Assembly (NCBI RefSeq): GCF_001542855.1
Contig: NZ_LNBY01000018.1
Location: forward strand, 1 to 64,000
Reading direction: 5' to 3'
Source of the DNA: Erythrobacter sp. AP23
GTDB taxonomy: Bacteria > Pseudomonadota > Alphaproteobacteria > Sphingomonadales > Sphingomonadaceae
Length of the DNA stretch: 64,000 nt
Shown: positions 1 to 7,799 of the stretch, piece after piece
How positions within the stretch are numbered: the first letter of the stretch is position 1
How the letters are laid out: every line of letters begins with the position of its first letter
Notes under the pieces: model-generated
What the model saw: the letters and a program-made list of their open reading frames with translations, nothing else
Told to the model about the DNA's origin: nothing
The model's database searches: none
Program-made: the position numbers and the translations under genes

Positions 1-63
1 CCCACTCCCCCACCCGGCCACCCATAGAATACCGTGCCGTGGGTGGCCGGGTGGGGGAGTGGG
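1..63. repeat. Perfect 24-bp inverted repeat with 15-nt loop
   Basis: Bases 1-24 are the exact reverse complement of 40-63, separated by a 15-base spacer. The arms are GC-rich (runs of C in the left arm, runs of G in the right). There is no T tract on either side, so a classical intrinsic terminator is not obvious. The repeat may extend beyond the window edge. It lies beyond the 3' end of the desaturase gene and could be a transcript-end hairpin or a REP-like element. Confidence 0.7.
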
Positions 64-78
64 CTGGTGCCGCCGCAA

Positions 79-100
79 GGTCGGGACGGATGTCCCGACC
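79..100 (-). terminator. Hairpin after the desaturase gene
   Basis: Bases 79-87 and 92-100 form a perfect 9-bp stem with a 4-base loop, 12 bases past the desaturase stop codon. No U tract follows, so termination is inferred from position and stem strength only. Confidence 0.4.
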
Positions 101-112
101 GCACGCAACGAA

Positions 113-1201
113 CTACCGCATGGTATTCCGCGCAATCCGCGCGACCAGTACGCCCATCCCTGCGTGATTGGCGCCGTGATAGCTCGAATCCGCTTCGAGC
201 TCGGCGACCAGGCGACGGTGCGCCTCGGGCAGCGAGTGATAGGGCATCGATGGCATCAGATGGTGCAGTGCATGATAGCGCAGGCCCACCGGCGCCCACA
301 GTTCGGCGATCATGCCGGGCGGCGGGACATTGACGCTGTCTAGGAACTGCGCGGTAACGGTCATCGCCTCGCCCTCGTTCTCCCAAAGATGGGCGACCAG
401 CGTACGCAGCTGGTTCAGCAGCGCGACGACCGAAGCCACCGCGAAGGCGACGAGCAGCGGTTTCCAGCCGAAAGCGAAGACGCTGCCGATCAGCGCCCAG
501 CTCCACAGCATGCCGCCGACTTCCTGCAACACCACACGCGGACGCAGATCGCCTTCGGGCGGGCGGCGGCGGAACTCGGGATTGATTGCCAGCGCGCTGA
601 GGCGCTGCCAGGTCAGCCGGCGGATGGGCGGGATGATCGCGCCGAGGGGGACCAGCACCGCAAACCGGAACAGCAGCGCGGCTGGCGCCAGCAGGGCGAT
701 CAGCACGAACGCGGGCAGGCTCCACGGTTTCATCAGCGCCAGGGGCAGGTATTCCGGATCCGCCACGGTCCCGTATTGCGTGCGCTTGTGGTGCAGCGTG
801 TGGACCTGTTCGTACATAAACGACGGCGTCAGCATGGGAACGCCCACGAAGGCATTCCACGCGGTGCGGAAGCCGGGCAGCGCGCCATTCCGGAAATGCG
901 AGATTTCATGGATGAACAACAGCGCACGGTAGAGCGCGAGAACCGAAATCACCGCAAGCCCGATCGCGACCGGCACGCTATCGACGAGAATGGCCCCCGC
1001 GAGCGAGGCATAGCCCACCACGGCGGACCCGATCATGTCGGGCCAGTAGATTGCCGCACGGTGATCGGCGATGTCCTTGGTCAGGTCGCGCGCGGCGCGC
1101 AGCATTGCCTTGTCATCGGGAATTTGGGCATGCCAGCCCGATCCCGCGTCGCGACGCGAGACGATGTCGGCAGCCGAAATCTGTGTCTGTTGCACACTCA
1201 T
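113..1201 (-). CDS. Membrane fatty acid desaturase family protein
   Basis: About 362 residues. It carries the three histidine clusters of integral-membrane di-iron desaturases/hydroxylases: HEISH, HTLHH and HALHH, the last followed by a short C-terminal tail. Hydrophobic segments between the first two clusters and after the second fit four or so membrane passes. The family inserts double bonds or hydroxyl groups into acyl chains or carotenoids using O2; the exact substrate cannot be read here. I chose the ATG at 1201 because an AGGAA ribosome site lies just before it; an in-frame start 32 codons upstream lacks this and adds a basic, non-conserved-looking leader. It is transcribed away from the GNAT-like gene at 1351. 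Confidence 0.85.
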   Translation of the reverse strand: MSVQQTQISAADIVSRRDAGSGWHAQIPDDKAMLRAARDLTKDIADHRAAIYWPDMIGSAVVGYASLAGAILVDSVPVAIGLAVISVLALYRALLFIHEISHFRNGALPGFRTAWNAFVGVPMLTPSFMYEQVHTLHHKRTQYGTVADPEYLPLALMKPWSLPAFVLIALLAPAALLFRFAVLVPLGAIIPPIRRLTWQRLSALAINPEFRRRPPEGDLRPRVVLQEVGGMLWSWALIGSVFAFGWKPLLVAFAVASVVALLNQLRTLVAHLWENEGEAMTVTAQFLDSVNVPPPGMIAELWAPVGLRYHALHHLMPSMPYHSLPEAHRRLVAELEADSSYHGANHAGMGVLVARIARNTMR

Positions 1202-1350
1202 GGTCGAAATTCCTGGGAGGCCTCTAGCCGAAAACGCACGCGCGATACAGCGCGCGGTGTCGATCATAGTGATCGTGGACGCGCGTTTCCTTGACAAAGA
1301 TCAGCTAGCGCACACAGGGCTAATCGAGGCTGAACGAAGGTAATGCGCGA

Positions 1351-2514
1351 ATGTTGGATGCAAATGTGGTGATCGAGCCGGTCGAAGGCAAGAAGGGGCG
1401 CGCCGAGTTCGTCGACATCGGCCGTGCCTTCGCTGCGCGCGAACCGCATGCCGTGCCGCAACTACGCTCCGAGCAGCTCGAATTGGTCAATCCGGGCAAG
1501 AATCCCTTTTTCGGTCACGCTTCGCACCAGCTGTTCGTTGCACGCCGCGGCGGCAAGCCGGTGGGCCGGATTTCGGCGCATATCGACCACCTCGCGCTCG
1601 AATTGCCGCGCGAGCAGGGCTTCGGGCCCGGCGCGGGCATGTTCGGCTATTTCGACGCCGAGGACGAGGCGAGCGCGCATCGGCTGCTCGCACAAGCCGA
1701 ACACTGGCTGCGCGACCGAGGGATGGACCGCGCCATCGGTCCGATCTCCATGTCGATCTGGGAAGAACCCGGCCTGCTGACCAAAGGCCAGGATCACGCT
1801 CCGCTCATCATGATGGGCCACCACCCTGCAGCCTATCAGGATTGGATCGAAAGCGCGGGTTACGCGCGTGTCATGACCTTGCTGACCTACGACCTCGACG
1901 TCACCCACGATTTCCCCCCGCTGGTGCGCCGCATCGTTCAGTCGGGCCAGCGCAACGAGCGCATAACCGTGCGCACGGTCGACAAGAAGCGCTGGGACGA
2001 GGAGGTCGAGGTGATCCTCGCCATCCTCAACGATGCATGGTCGAACAATTGGGGCTTCGTGCCCTTCACCCCCGAGGAAATCGCCTATGCCGGCAAGAAA
2101 CTGAAACCCGTCATTCACGAGGAGATCAACATGATCGCCGAACTCGACGGTCGCCCGGTCGCGTTCATGCTGACTTTCCCAGACGTGAACGGCGTGCTGC
2201 GCAAGGTCGATGGCAAGCTGTTCCCGTTCGGCTGGCTTCACCTGCTGCGCTGGATGCGCAAGCCTATGGGATCGGATATGCGCGTGCCATTGATGGGCGT
2301 CTTGAAAGAGTTGCACAATTCGCGCCTTGCCAGCCAACTCGCCTTCATGATGATCAGCCAGATCCGCGAGACTGCGACCCGCCTTTACGGCACGCAGCGC
2401 GCGGAAATCGGCTGGATTCTCGATGACAATCGGGGGATGAAGGCGATCGCCGATGCCATCGAGAGCAGCGTCAATCGCGAATACGCGATCTATCAAAAGC
2501 CGCTGGCCCGCTGA
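1351..2514 (+). CDS. GNAT-like N-acetyltransferase family protein
   Basis: 387 residues, soluble, no signal peptide. The layout (N-terminal half with HQLFVARRGGKPVGRISAH, central IGPISMSIWEEPGLL, C-terminal half with GRPVAFMLTFPDVN and a final EIGWILDDN segment) matches a conserved alphaproteobacterial family with two acetyltransferase-like folds, sometimes misnamed dATP pyrophosphohydrolase. The substrate is unknown. The ATG start is preceded by GAAGG at a fair distance. The gene is followed by about 55 bases and then a stress promoter for the next gene, so it is probably its own transcription unit. Confidence 0.7.
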   Translation: MLDANVVIEPVEGKKGRAEFVDIGRAFAAREPHAVPQLRSEQLELVNPGKNPFFGHASHQLFVARRGGKPVGRISAHIDHLALELPREQGFGPGAGMFGYFDAEDEASAHRLLAQAEHWLRDRGMDRAIGPISMSIWEEPGLLTKGQDHAPLIMMGHHPAAYQDWIESAGYARVMTLLTYDLDVTHDFPPLVRRIVQSGQRNERITVRTVDKKRWDEEVEVILAILNDAWSNNWGFVPFTPEEIAYAGKKLKPVIHEEINMIAELDGRPVAFMLTFPDVNGVLRKVDGKLFPFGWLHLLRWMRKPMGSDMRVPLMGVLKELHNSRLASQLAFMMISQIRETATRLYGTQRAEIGWILDDNRGMKAIADAIESSVNREYAIYQKPLAR

Positions 2515-2568
2515 GCCGCGCCTGCTGTCGCAAGAATGCCACGGTCCGCAGGAGAACGGCACGCAACG

Positions 2569-2594
2569 GGAACTGCCCGCGCAGCCGCTCCGTT
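2569..2594 (+). promoter_or_regulatory. EcfG-type stress promoter
   Basis: GGAAC at 2569-2573, a 17-base spacer, then CGTT at 2591-2594. This matches the known alphaproteobacterial EcfG (general stress sigma factor) consensus exactly. Transcription would begin near 2602, giving about 40 bases of leader before the ATG at 2641. Confidence 0.75.
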
Positions 2595-2640
2595 GGGCGG
2601 ATAGATGCGAGGCGATTTCCGCCCATCCTTACGGGAACCG

Positions 2641-3072
2641 ATGACGCAACACCCCAAGACCACCGCGCGCGAGAAGTTGCCGGCCCATGTGCTGGTGGTC
2701 GAAGATGATGCGGTTCTCGGCCTGACGATCGAGCAGACGCTGCTGGATGCAGGCGTTGCACGCGTAGAGCTTTCGACATCGACCGAAGACGCGCTGCGCC
2801 ACCTGCGCGAAGAGCAGCCCAAGGTCATCGTCCTCGACGTCCACCTGGCCGACCGCGATGACGGATGGGCGATCGCCGAGCTCGTCCGCACGCTCGGCCC
2901 CGACAGCCCGCGGATCATCTTCTCGACCGGCGCGCCGCAAGACATTCCCGCGGACGTGGCCGCGCTCGGCTGTATCCTGGAAAAGCCGTATGACGCGGAA
3001 GTGCTCGTCGAATTGTTGCGCCAGCCCAAACGGCGCGGGATCATTTCGCGTTTGCGCGGCGCCCTGCGCTGA
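2641..3072 (+). CDS. Single-domain response regulator (receiver only)
   Basis: 143 residues from the ATG at 2641. It is a lone CheY-like receiver domain: acidic pair at VVEDDAV, phospho-acceptor Asp in VIVLDVHLADRDDG, Ser/Thr in IIFSTGAP and the conserved Lys in ILEKPYD. The basic tail (KRRGIISRLRGALR) has no output domain. An in-frame ATG exists at 2605, but the EcfG promoter at 2569-2594 would start transcription right there, so 2641, with GGGAA upstream, is preferred. Its place beside the stress locus and its promoter suggest a role like the single-domain regulators (such as SdrG) of the Sphingomonas stress phosphorelay; that role is inference. Confidence 0.85.
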   Translation: MTQHPKTTAREKLPAHVLVVEDDAVLGLTIEQTLLDAGVARVELSTSTEDALRHLREEQPKVIVLDVHLADRDDGWAIAELVRTLGPDSPRIIFSTGAPQDIPADVAALGCILEKPYDAEVLVELLRQPKRRGIISRLRGALR

Positions 3073-3161
3073 TCGCCCGGCAGGGGACCTGGCTTAGGAA
3101 CGGTAGGCTTTCGTCCGCTCCGCCCCCTTCGTCACGCCAAAGTCGTGTCACCACCAAGAAA

Positions 3162-3194
3162 AAAGGCCTCCGTTGCATTGCAACGGAGGCCTTT
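3162..3194 (-). terminator. Rho-independent terminator for the Crp/Fnr gene
   Basis: Bases 3162-3176 and 3180-3194 pair perfectly over 15 bp with a 3-base loop. On the minus strand the stem runs into a T-rich tract, as expected for an intrinsic terminator. Plus-strand reading also meets a short T run, so it may stop the receiver gene too. Confidence 0.85.
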
Positions 3195-3317
3195 CGGGAT
3201 CGTATCACCAGCCGCTTGGACGGGAGGGGGGGTCTCGGCGGTGACATAGAGGATACGCGCTGCCAGAAAGAGGGTTCCCGGCCACCAACATTTTTTTTGA
3301 GCCCGGTCAAAACCTCC

Positions 3318-4064
3318 TCAAATGAAGGGCCTGCACTTGTCCTTGTCACGATCGAACTGCGCGTAATCCGCCGCCTTGGCCGGGTCCGGCACGTGGATTT
3401 CCCGCGATTTCCATTCGACCAGTCCTTCGCGCTGCAGCTGGCGCAGCGTGCGGTTGGTGTGGACGAGTGAGAGCCCGAGCATATCGGCAATCTGTGCCTG
3501 CGTGATCGGCAAAGAGACGATATTGTCGTCGTCGGCCAGACAGGTCGATTTCGCCCGGTCCAGCAACCAGACCGCAAGATAGGTCACGCGTTCGCGCGCG
3601 TTGTGCTGCCCCAGCGAGACGATATGTCCCTCGAGTGCAGTCTCCTCCTTCGCGGCGAGCCAGGTTATGTCGTAGCCGAGGCTCGGATGCTCCGACACGA
3701 GTTCCACGAAGTCGGCCCGGCGGAAGCGGCACAACCGCGCGTCGACCAGCGCCTCGATCGTGTGGCTCGAAGGCTCGTCGAAAGCGCCCTGAAGGCCTAT
3801 GAGGTCGCCCGGGAACATGAAGTTCACGATTTGCCGCCGCCCATCGTCGAGAGAGCGCGACCGGATCAGCACCCCGTCGAGGACCGTATACAGGCGCTCG
3901 TGCTGCATTCCCTCGTCGATCAGCACATCGCCACGATCGAGCCAGACTTCGCCGTCCTTGAATTTCTGCATGTAGGCGAGCTGGGTTTCTTCCAGCTTGC
4001 GCAGCCCCGGACAGGATTGAAGCGGGCACGCCGGACAGGCGATGGGATCGGCAATCTCGTGCAA
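3318..4064 (-). CDS. Crp/Fnr family transcriptional regulator
   Basis: 248 residues. The N-terminal part carries cysteines (ACPLQSC, then C-P-G-L) of the kind seen in Fnr-type proteins. A cyclic nucleotide-binding-like beta roll spans about residues 35-150. The C-terminal winged helix (about 165-235) includes ITQAQIADMLGLSLVHTNRTL, a Crp-type recognition helix. It probably senses a redox or small-molecule signal, but I cannot say whether it binds an iron-sulfur cluster. The start codon is TTG, supported by a strong AGGAGG about 8 bases upstream. It is divergent from phyR, so the shared intergenic region could be a place of cross-control. Confidence 0.88.
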   Translation of the reverse strand: MHEIADPIACPACPLQSCPGLRKLEETQLAYMQKFKDGEVWLDRGDVLIDEGMQHERLYTVLDGVLIRSRSLDDGRRQIVNFMFPGDLIGLQGAFDEPSSHTIEALVDARLCRFRRADFVELVSEHPSLGYDITWLAAKEETALEGHIVSLGQHNARERVTYLAVWLLDRAKSTCLADDDNIVSLPITQAQIADMLGLSLVHTNRTLRQLQREGLVEWKSREIHVPDPAKAADYAQFDRDKDKCRPFI

Positions 4065-4154
4065 CGCTCTCGCCTCCTCTCGGCTACGTTTCGCTGGCGT
4101 GGATGCGCCTGAAAAGACGCGTTTGTCAAACCGCGCCTTGCAGCCGGAGAGCTT

Positions 4155-4179
4155 GGAACCTAACCACGTGCAGTACGTT
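4155..4179 (+). promoter_or_regulatory. EcfG-type promoter of phyR
   Basis: GGAAC at 4155-4159, 16-base spacer, CGTT at 4176-4179: an exact match to the EcfG consensus. It sits about 30 bases before the phyR start, which implies positive feedback of the general stress response on its own anti-anti-sigma factor, as known in related bacteria. Confidence 0.88.
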
Positions 4180-4209
4180 AGAAGCGCGCACCTTAAGGAA
4201 GGGGTCTAA

Positions 4210-5001
4210 ATGTCGCTTGGTGATCAAATTGCTCGTAACCTGCCCTATTTGCGTCGCTATGCGCGCGCGCTGACCGGATCGCAGGCTACGGGAGACGCGT
4301 TTGTCCGTGCCACGCTCGAAGCCGCTCTGGCCGACAGCGAGCTCAAACAATCGCTCGAAGGCGGCCGCGTGCCGCTTTATCGGGCATTCAACAAGGTCTG
4401 GTCGAGCGCCTATATGGATGTGCCCGAAACCGTCGGCGGCGATGGGCACGAAGGCGCGGCCCAGGACCGCCTCAAATCGGTCACGCCGCTCAACCGCCAG
4501 GCGCTGCTGCTGACGACGCTGGAAGATTTCTCGTCGGATCAGGCCGCCGAGATCATGGACATGTCGGCCGACGATATCGAGCGACTGGCGCAGGAAGCGG
4601 TTTCCGAGATCGACCGCGAATCGACGACGAGCGTGCTCATCATCGAAGACGAACCGCTGATTTCCATGCAGCTCGAAGACCTCGTGACCTCGCTCGGCCA
4701 CGAAGTTTGCGGCACGGCTGCCACGCGCACGCAGGCGCAGGAAGTGGTCGCCGAAAAGACCCCCGGTCTCGTGCTCGCGGATATCCAGCTTGCCGACGGC
4801 TCCTCTGGCCTCGACGCGGTCGACGACATTCTCGCGATCAGTTCCGTGCCGGTGATCTTCATCACCGCTTATCCCGAGCGCCTGCTGACGGGCGATCGTC
4901 CCGAGCCGACCTATCTCGTGACCAAGCCGTTCCAGGAGCAGACGGTCCGCGCGGCGATCAGCCAGGCGCTGTTCTTCGGCTCGAGCCGCCCGCTCGGCTG
5001 A
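4210..5001 (+). CDS. phyR: PhyR, general stress response anti-anti-sigma regulator
   Basis: 263 residues with the PhyR layout: an N-terminal ECF sigma-like domain (about 1-130, beginning SLGDQIARNLPYLRRYARAL) fused to a C-terminal receiver domain (about 140-258). The acidic pocket is IIEDEP, the phospho-acceptor is Asp191 in VLADIQLADG, and the conserved lysine lies in LVTKPF. In the known system phosphorylated PhyR binds NepR through its sigma-like domain and frees EcfG. A strong AAGGAAGGGG site precedes the ATG. The stress promoter just upstream and the kinase and nepR-ecfG next door support the call. Confidence 0.97.
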   Translation: MSLGDQIARNLPYLRRYARALTGSQATGDAFVRATLEAALADSELKQSLEGGRVPLYRAFNKVWSSAYMDVPETVGGDGHEGAAQDRLKSVTPLNRQALLLTTLEDFSSDQAAEIMDMSADDIERLAQEAVSEIDRESTTSVLIIEDEPLISMQLEDLVTSLGHEVCGTAATRTQAQEVVAEKTPGLVLADIQLADGSSGLDAVDDILAISSVPVIFITAYPERLLTGDRPEPTYLVTKPFQEQTVRAAISQALFFGSSRPLG

Positions 5002-5029
5002 CACGTTCCGAAGCATATTGGTAAGATGC

Positions 5030-5059
5030 AAAAGCCCGGGCCGTTCGGTCCGGGCTTTT
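5030..5059 (+). terminator. Terminator between phyR and the kinase gene
   Basis: AAAAGCCCGG at 5030-5039 pairs with CCGGGCTTTT at 5050-5059, with a run of five T at the 3' side on the plus strand and A/T symmetry on the minus strand. It probably acts in both directions, for phyR and for the convergent kinase gene ending at 5076. Confidence 0.9.
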
Positions 5060-5075
5060 TCGTGGGCGAAGCGCT

Positions 5076-6707
5076 TCAGTGCCCGCGCCCGCCTGGCCCC
5101 TTGCGGCGAAGCTCGAACTCGCTCGGCTCGCGCACGGGAACGAGCAATGTGCAGCGCACGCCTTCGGGGCGGAATTCGAGTTCGACGGGGTGGCGCAATT
5201 CATGCGCGACGATCTTCTCGATCAGATCTGTGCCGAACCCGCGGCGCTGCGGGCGCGAGACGGGCGGGCCGCCGCGTTCGATCCACTCTACCTTGGCCAG
5301 CGTATCGTTCACCTGGCTCCAGCGCACCGCAACGCTACCGCCCGACACGCTGAGCGAGCCGTATTTGGCGGCATTGGTGGCCAGTTCGTGGATTGCAAGC
5401 CCAAGCGATAGGGCATCGTTGGGCGCGAGCTCGGTATGCGGACCGTCGAGTTCGAGCCGATGGTCGGCGTCGCGCGCATAGGGCGCCAGTTCGACTTCGA
5501 TTACCGAGCGGATGGGGGTCGTGCCCCATTCCGACTGGGTCAGCAGGTCGTGCGTTGCCGACAGCGCGCGAATCCGCCCGTCGAGCCCTTCGGCGAATTC
5601 GTCGAGGTTTTCGGACCGGCGGCGCGTCAGTGAGACGATCGACAGCACGTTGGCGAGCGTGTTCTTGACCCGGTGATTGAGCTCGCGGGTCAACGAGTTG
5701 CGAATCGAATTCTGCTCTTCGAACCAGCTGATCGCACGTCGGTCTTCGAGGCTCTGCTGGGTCAGCAGGCGCGAGACGAGCATCAGGAGGCTGGCGACGG
5801 CGAGGCCGAACAGCAAGGTGATCATCGACATCGATGACAGCCCATCCTCGCGTGCCGACTGCACTTCGAGCACCATCCGGCGATTGGCGAGGTTCACTTC
5901 GCGCGTCACCGTCGAGCGACCATCGACCCACGCTTCGGTCTGCGCCATCGAGTTTTGCGACGTCGCCTCGCCATCGAGCAGCCGCGAAGCGATGGCTTCA
6001 TAGCTCACCAGATCGGATGCCGATCCGAGGAACTGCGCGGCGTTGAAGGGACTGTAGATGAATCCCTTGAGCTCGCGCGAGCTGCTGAGGCCTTCGAAGA
6101 CCGGCATGTAGATCAGGAAGCCGGCCGCATCGCCGTCCCCCTCCTGCACCAGCACGATCGGGCCACTCGCCGTCGGTCGGTCGTTGGCGGCAGCAAGGTC
6201 CATCGCTGCGCGGCGGACGGGTTCGGAATACATGTCATAGCCCAACGCCCGGCGATTTCGCACCGTGTCGGGCTGCAGATAAAGGATCGGCGTCAGCGTA
6301 TCGCGCGGCTGTTCCGCGATAGAGGGAGAGACCGATTGTTCTTCCACGCGGCTCATGCCGAGGCGCGCTTCGAATTCGGCGAGTTCCTCGGCCTCGACCA
6401 CGGGGGCCCAGCCGATACCTTCGGCGCCGCGATAATTCGCATCGAGCCGCAGCTCCGAAACGAAGCGGCGGAACAGTTCGGGTGTCACATCGTCCTGCGT
6501 CGACAACAGCGCCGCGCCCGCGCGCAGATAGGCCGAGCTGGTGTAGGCCCGGCGTTCGATCGCCGAAGTCATCGCCTGCGCCTTGCGAGCGACATCCGCG
6601 GCATCGCGCTGCTTTTCGCCTCGCTCGATGGCGAAGACGCTCAGCACCGTGATGCCGGTGACGAGGATGAATATCAGCACCGGAATTCCGCGCGGATAAT
6701 CGATCAA
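5076..6707 (-). CDS. CHASE-domain HWE/HisKA_2 sensor histidine kinase, probable PhyR kinase
   Basis: 543 residues as read from TTG at 6707. Order: membrane helix (about 8-26), extracytoplasmic CHASE sensor (about 45-260, with GAEGIGWAPVV and RRALGYDMYSEP), second membrane helix (about 295-315), HisKA_2/HWE dimerization region with phospho-acceptor His in ELNHRVKNTLANVL, and an HWE-type ATPase domain (AIHELATNAAKYG, then RRGFGTDLI). Kinases of this family next to phyR are known to phosphorylate PhyR. The start is unclear: the reading frame is open for 21 more codons, including a basic RRRRW stretch, but has no ATG or GTG there. The gene converges on phyR and diverges from nepR. Confidence 0.9.
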   Translation of the reverse strand: MIDYPRGIPVLIFILVTGITVLSVFAIERGEKQRDAADVARKAQAMTSAIERRAYTSSAYLRAGAALLSTQDDVTPELFRRFVSELRLDANYRGAEGIGWAPVVEAEELAEFEARLGMSRVEEQSVSPSIAEQPRDTLTPILYLQPDTVRNRRALGYDMYSEPVRRAAMDLAAANDRPTASGPIVLVQEGDGDAAGFLIYMPVFEGLSSSRELKGFIYSPFNAAQFLGSASDLVSYEAIASRLLDGEATSQNSMAQTEAWVDGRSTVTREVNLANRRMVLEVQSAREDGLSSMSMITLLFGLAVASLLMLVSRLLTQQSLEDRRAISWFEEQNSIRNSLTRELNHRVKNTLANVLSIVSLTRRRSENLDEFAEGLDGRIRALSATHDLLTQSEWGTTPIRSVIEVELAPYARDADHRLELDGPHTELAPNDALSLGLAIHELATNAAKYGSLSVSGGSVAVRWSQVNDTLAKVEWIERGGPPVSRPQRRGFGTDLIEKIVAHELRHPVELEFRPEGVRCTLLVPVREPSEFELRRKGPGGRGH

Positions 6708-6782
6708 CCAACGCCTGCGGCGCCCTTTGCGTTGGAGTTCTTCGGCTACCAGCTCATCGCCCCTGCAAACTTATGCGGCCCC

Positions 6783-6802
6783 ATAGTATGCGATAGTATG
6801 CG
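6783..6802. repeat. Tandem 10-bp repeat in the kinase/nepR intergenic region
   Basis: The decamer ATAGTATGCG occurs twice in direct tandem at 6783-6792 and 6793-6802, between the divergent kinase and nepR genes. It could be a regulator site or a chance duplication. Confidence 0.6.
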
Positions 6803-6836
6803 GCGCAGCGCGATTGGTTCCAATGCGTTGCATTCG

Positions 6837-6861
6837 GGAACTTGCCGGCTAGACGTGCGTT
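6837..6861 (+). promoter_or_regulatory. EcfG-type promoter of nepR-ecfG
   Basis: GGAAC at 6837-6841, 16-base spacer, CGTT at 6858-6861, an exact match to the EcfG consensus. It implies autoregulation of the sigma factor operon. Transcription would start near 6869, leaving a leader of about 75 bases. Confidence 0.88.
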
Positions 6862-6944
6862 GTGCGAAGCACATCCGGGATCGACACTCCTGCCGCAGGA
6901 CCATACCCGCGCCAGGAAACCAAGAGGGTATAACCTTTCAAGCC

Positions 6945-7136
6945 ATGAGTTCCGACACTCCGAAAAATCCGCAGCGCGTGCCCGCCGGCGGTCCGCACCC
7001 CGGTTCGGGTTCGCCCGGCAAGGGCAAGGATCCGGACTGGGCGAGCGGGCTTCGGCGTCTCTATGATTCGGTCGTAGAAGAGCCGCTGCCCGACAGCTTC
7101 CAGGACCTCCTCGACCAGCTGGACACCAAGAAGTGA
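6945..7136 (+). CDS. nepR: NepR anti-sigma factor
   Basis: 63 residues. The C-terminal half (WASGLRRLYDSVVEEPLPDSF, about 32-52) is the conserved NepR core of two short helices that holds EcfG or, in stress, the PhyR sigma-like domain. The N-terminal 30 residues are Pro/Gly-rich and probably disordered. The stop codon overlaps the ecfG start as TGATG, so the anti-sigma and sigma factors are translationally coupled. Start ATG at 6945. Confidence 0.95.
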   Translation: MSSDTPKNPQRVPAGGPHPGSGSPGKGKDPDWASGLRRLYDSVVEEPLPDSFQDLLDQLDTKK

Positions 7137-7741
7137 TGGCGGCCGAGGAACGGACGGCTTCCGAAAAGGCCGATTTCAAGCGCGAACTGACCGAAGTGGT
7201 TCCCCACTTGCGCGCCTTCGCCCGCGGGCTGTGCGGCCGCGCCGACATGGCGGACGATCTGGTGCAGGAAACGCTGCTCAAGGCATGGGCGGCGCAGGAA
7301 CGCTTCCAGCCCGGCACCAGCATGCGCGCCTGGACCTTCGTCATTCTGCGCAACGCCTATCTCACCGATATGCGTCGCAATCGCTTCCGCGGGGAATATG
7401 ACGAAACGGTCGCCGAGCGCGTGCTGACCGCGCCGGCCGGTCAGGAAGAGCCGATCCACCTGTCGGACATGCACCGTGCGCTGCTGACGCTGCCGCCCGA
7501 ACGCCGCGAGGCGCTGCTGCTGGTCGGCGCTGGCGGCTTCTCCTATGAAGAGGCAGCGACGATCTGCGATTGCGCGGTGGGAACGATCAAGAGCCGCGTG
7601 GGCCGCGCACGCGCCGCGCTCAACGCCATGCTTGCCGATGGGAATATTCCCAAGCGCTCGATCGACGACAATGCCGCACACCGCGCGATCCTCGAGGAAC
7701 TCGACGATGTCGCCGCAGGCCAGGGTGGCAGCCGCAATTAG
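7136..7741 (+). CDS. ecfG: EcfG general stress sigma factor
   Basis: 201 residues. Sigma region 2 spans about 15-90 (LRAFARGLCGRADMADDLVQETLLKAW and RAWTFVILRNAYLTDMRR). Region 4 spans about 110-160 (LTLPPERREALLLVGAGGFSYEEAA, GTIKSRVGRAR helix-turn-helix). A 35-residue tail follows. The ATG overlaps the nepR stop; an upstream in-frame GTG would add only one residue. It directs RNA polymerase to GGAAC-N16/17-CGTT promoters, several of which occur in this window. Confidence 0.96.
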   Translation: MAAEERTASEKADFKRELTEVVPHLRAFARGLCGRADMADDLVQETLLKAWAAQERFQPGTSMRAWTFVILRNAYLTDMRRNRFRGEYDETVAERVLTAPAGQEEPIHLSDMHRALLTLPPERREALLLVGAGGFSYEEAATICDCAVGTIKSRVGRARAALNAMLADGNIPKRSIDDNAAHRAILEELDDVAAGQGGSRN

Positions 7742-7799
7742 AAAATCGAGGTGCGCTCGCCGCTTGTCACGATTCGCGGCGCAGGGCAGATAGGCGCTG

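Noticed and set aside
6780..6825. EcfG promoter for the CHASE-HWE kinase
   Set aside because: GGAAC occurs on the minus strand at 6821-6817, but the -10 position reads CATA, not CGTT.
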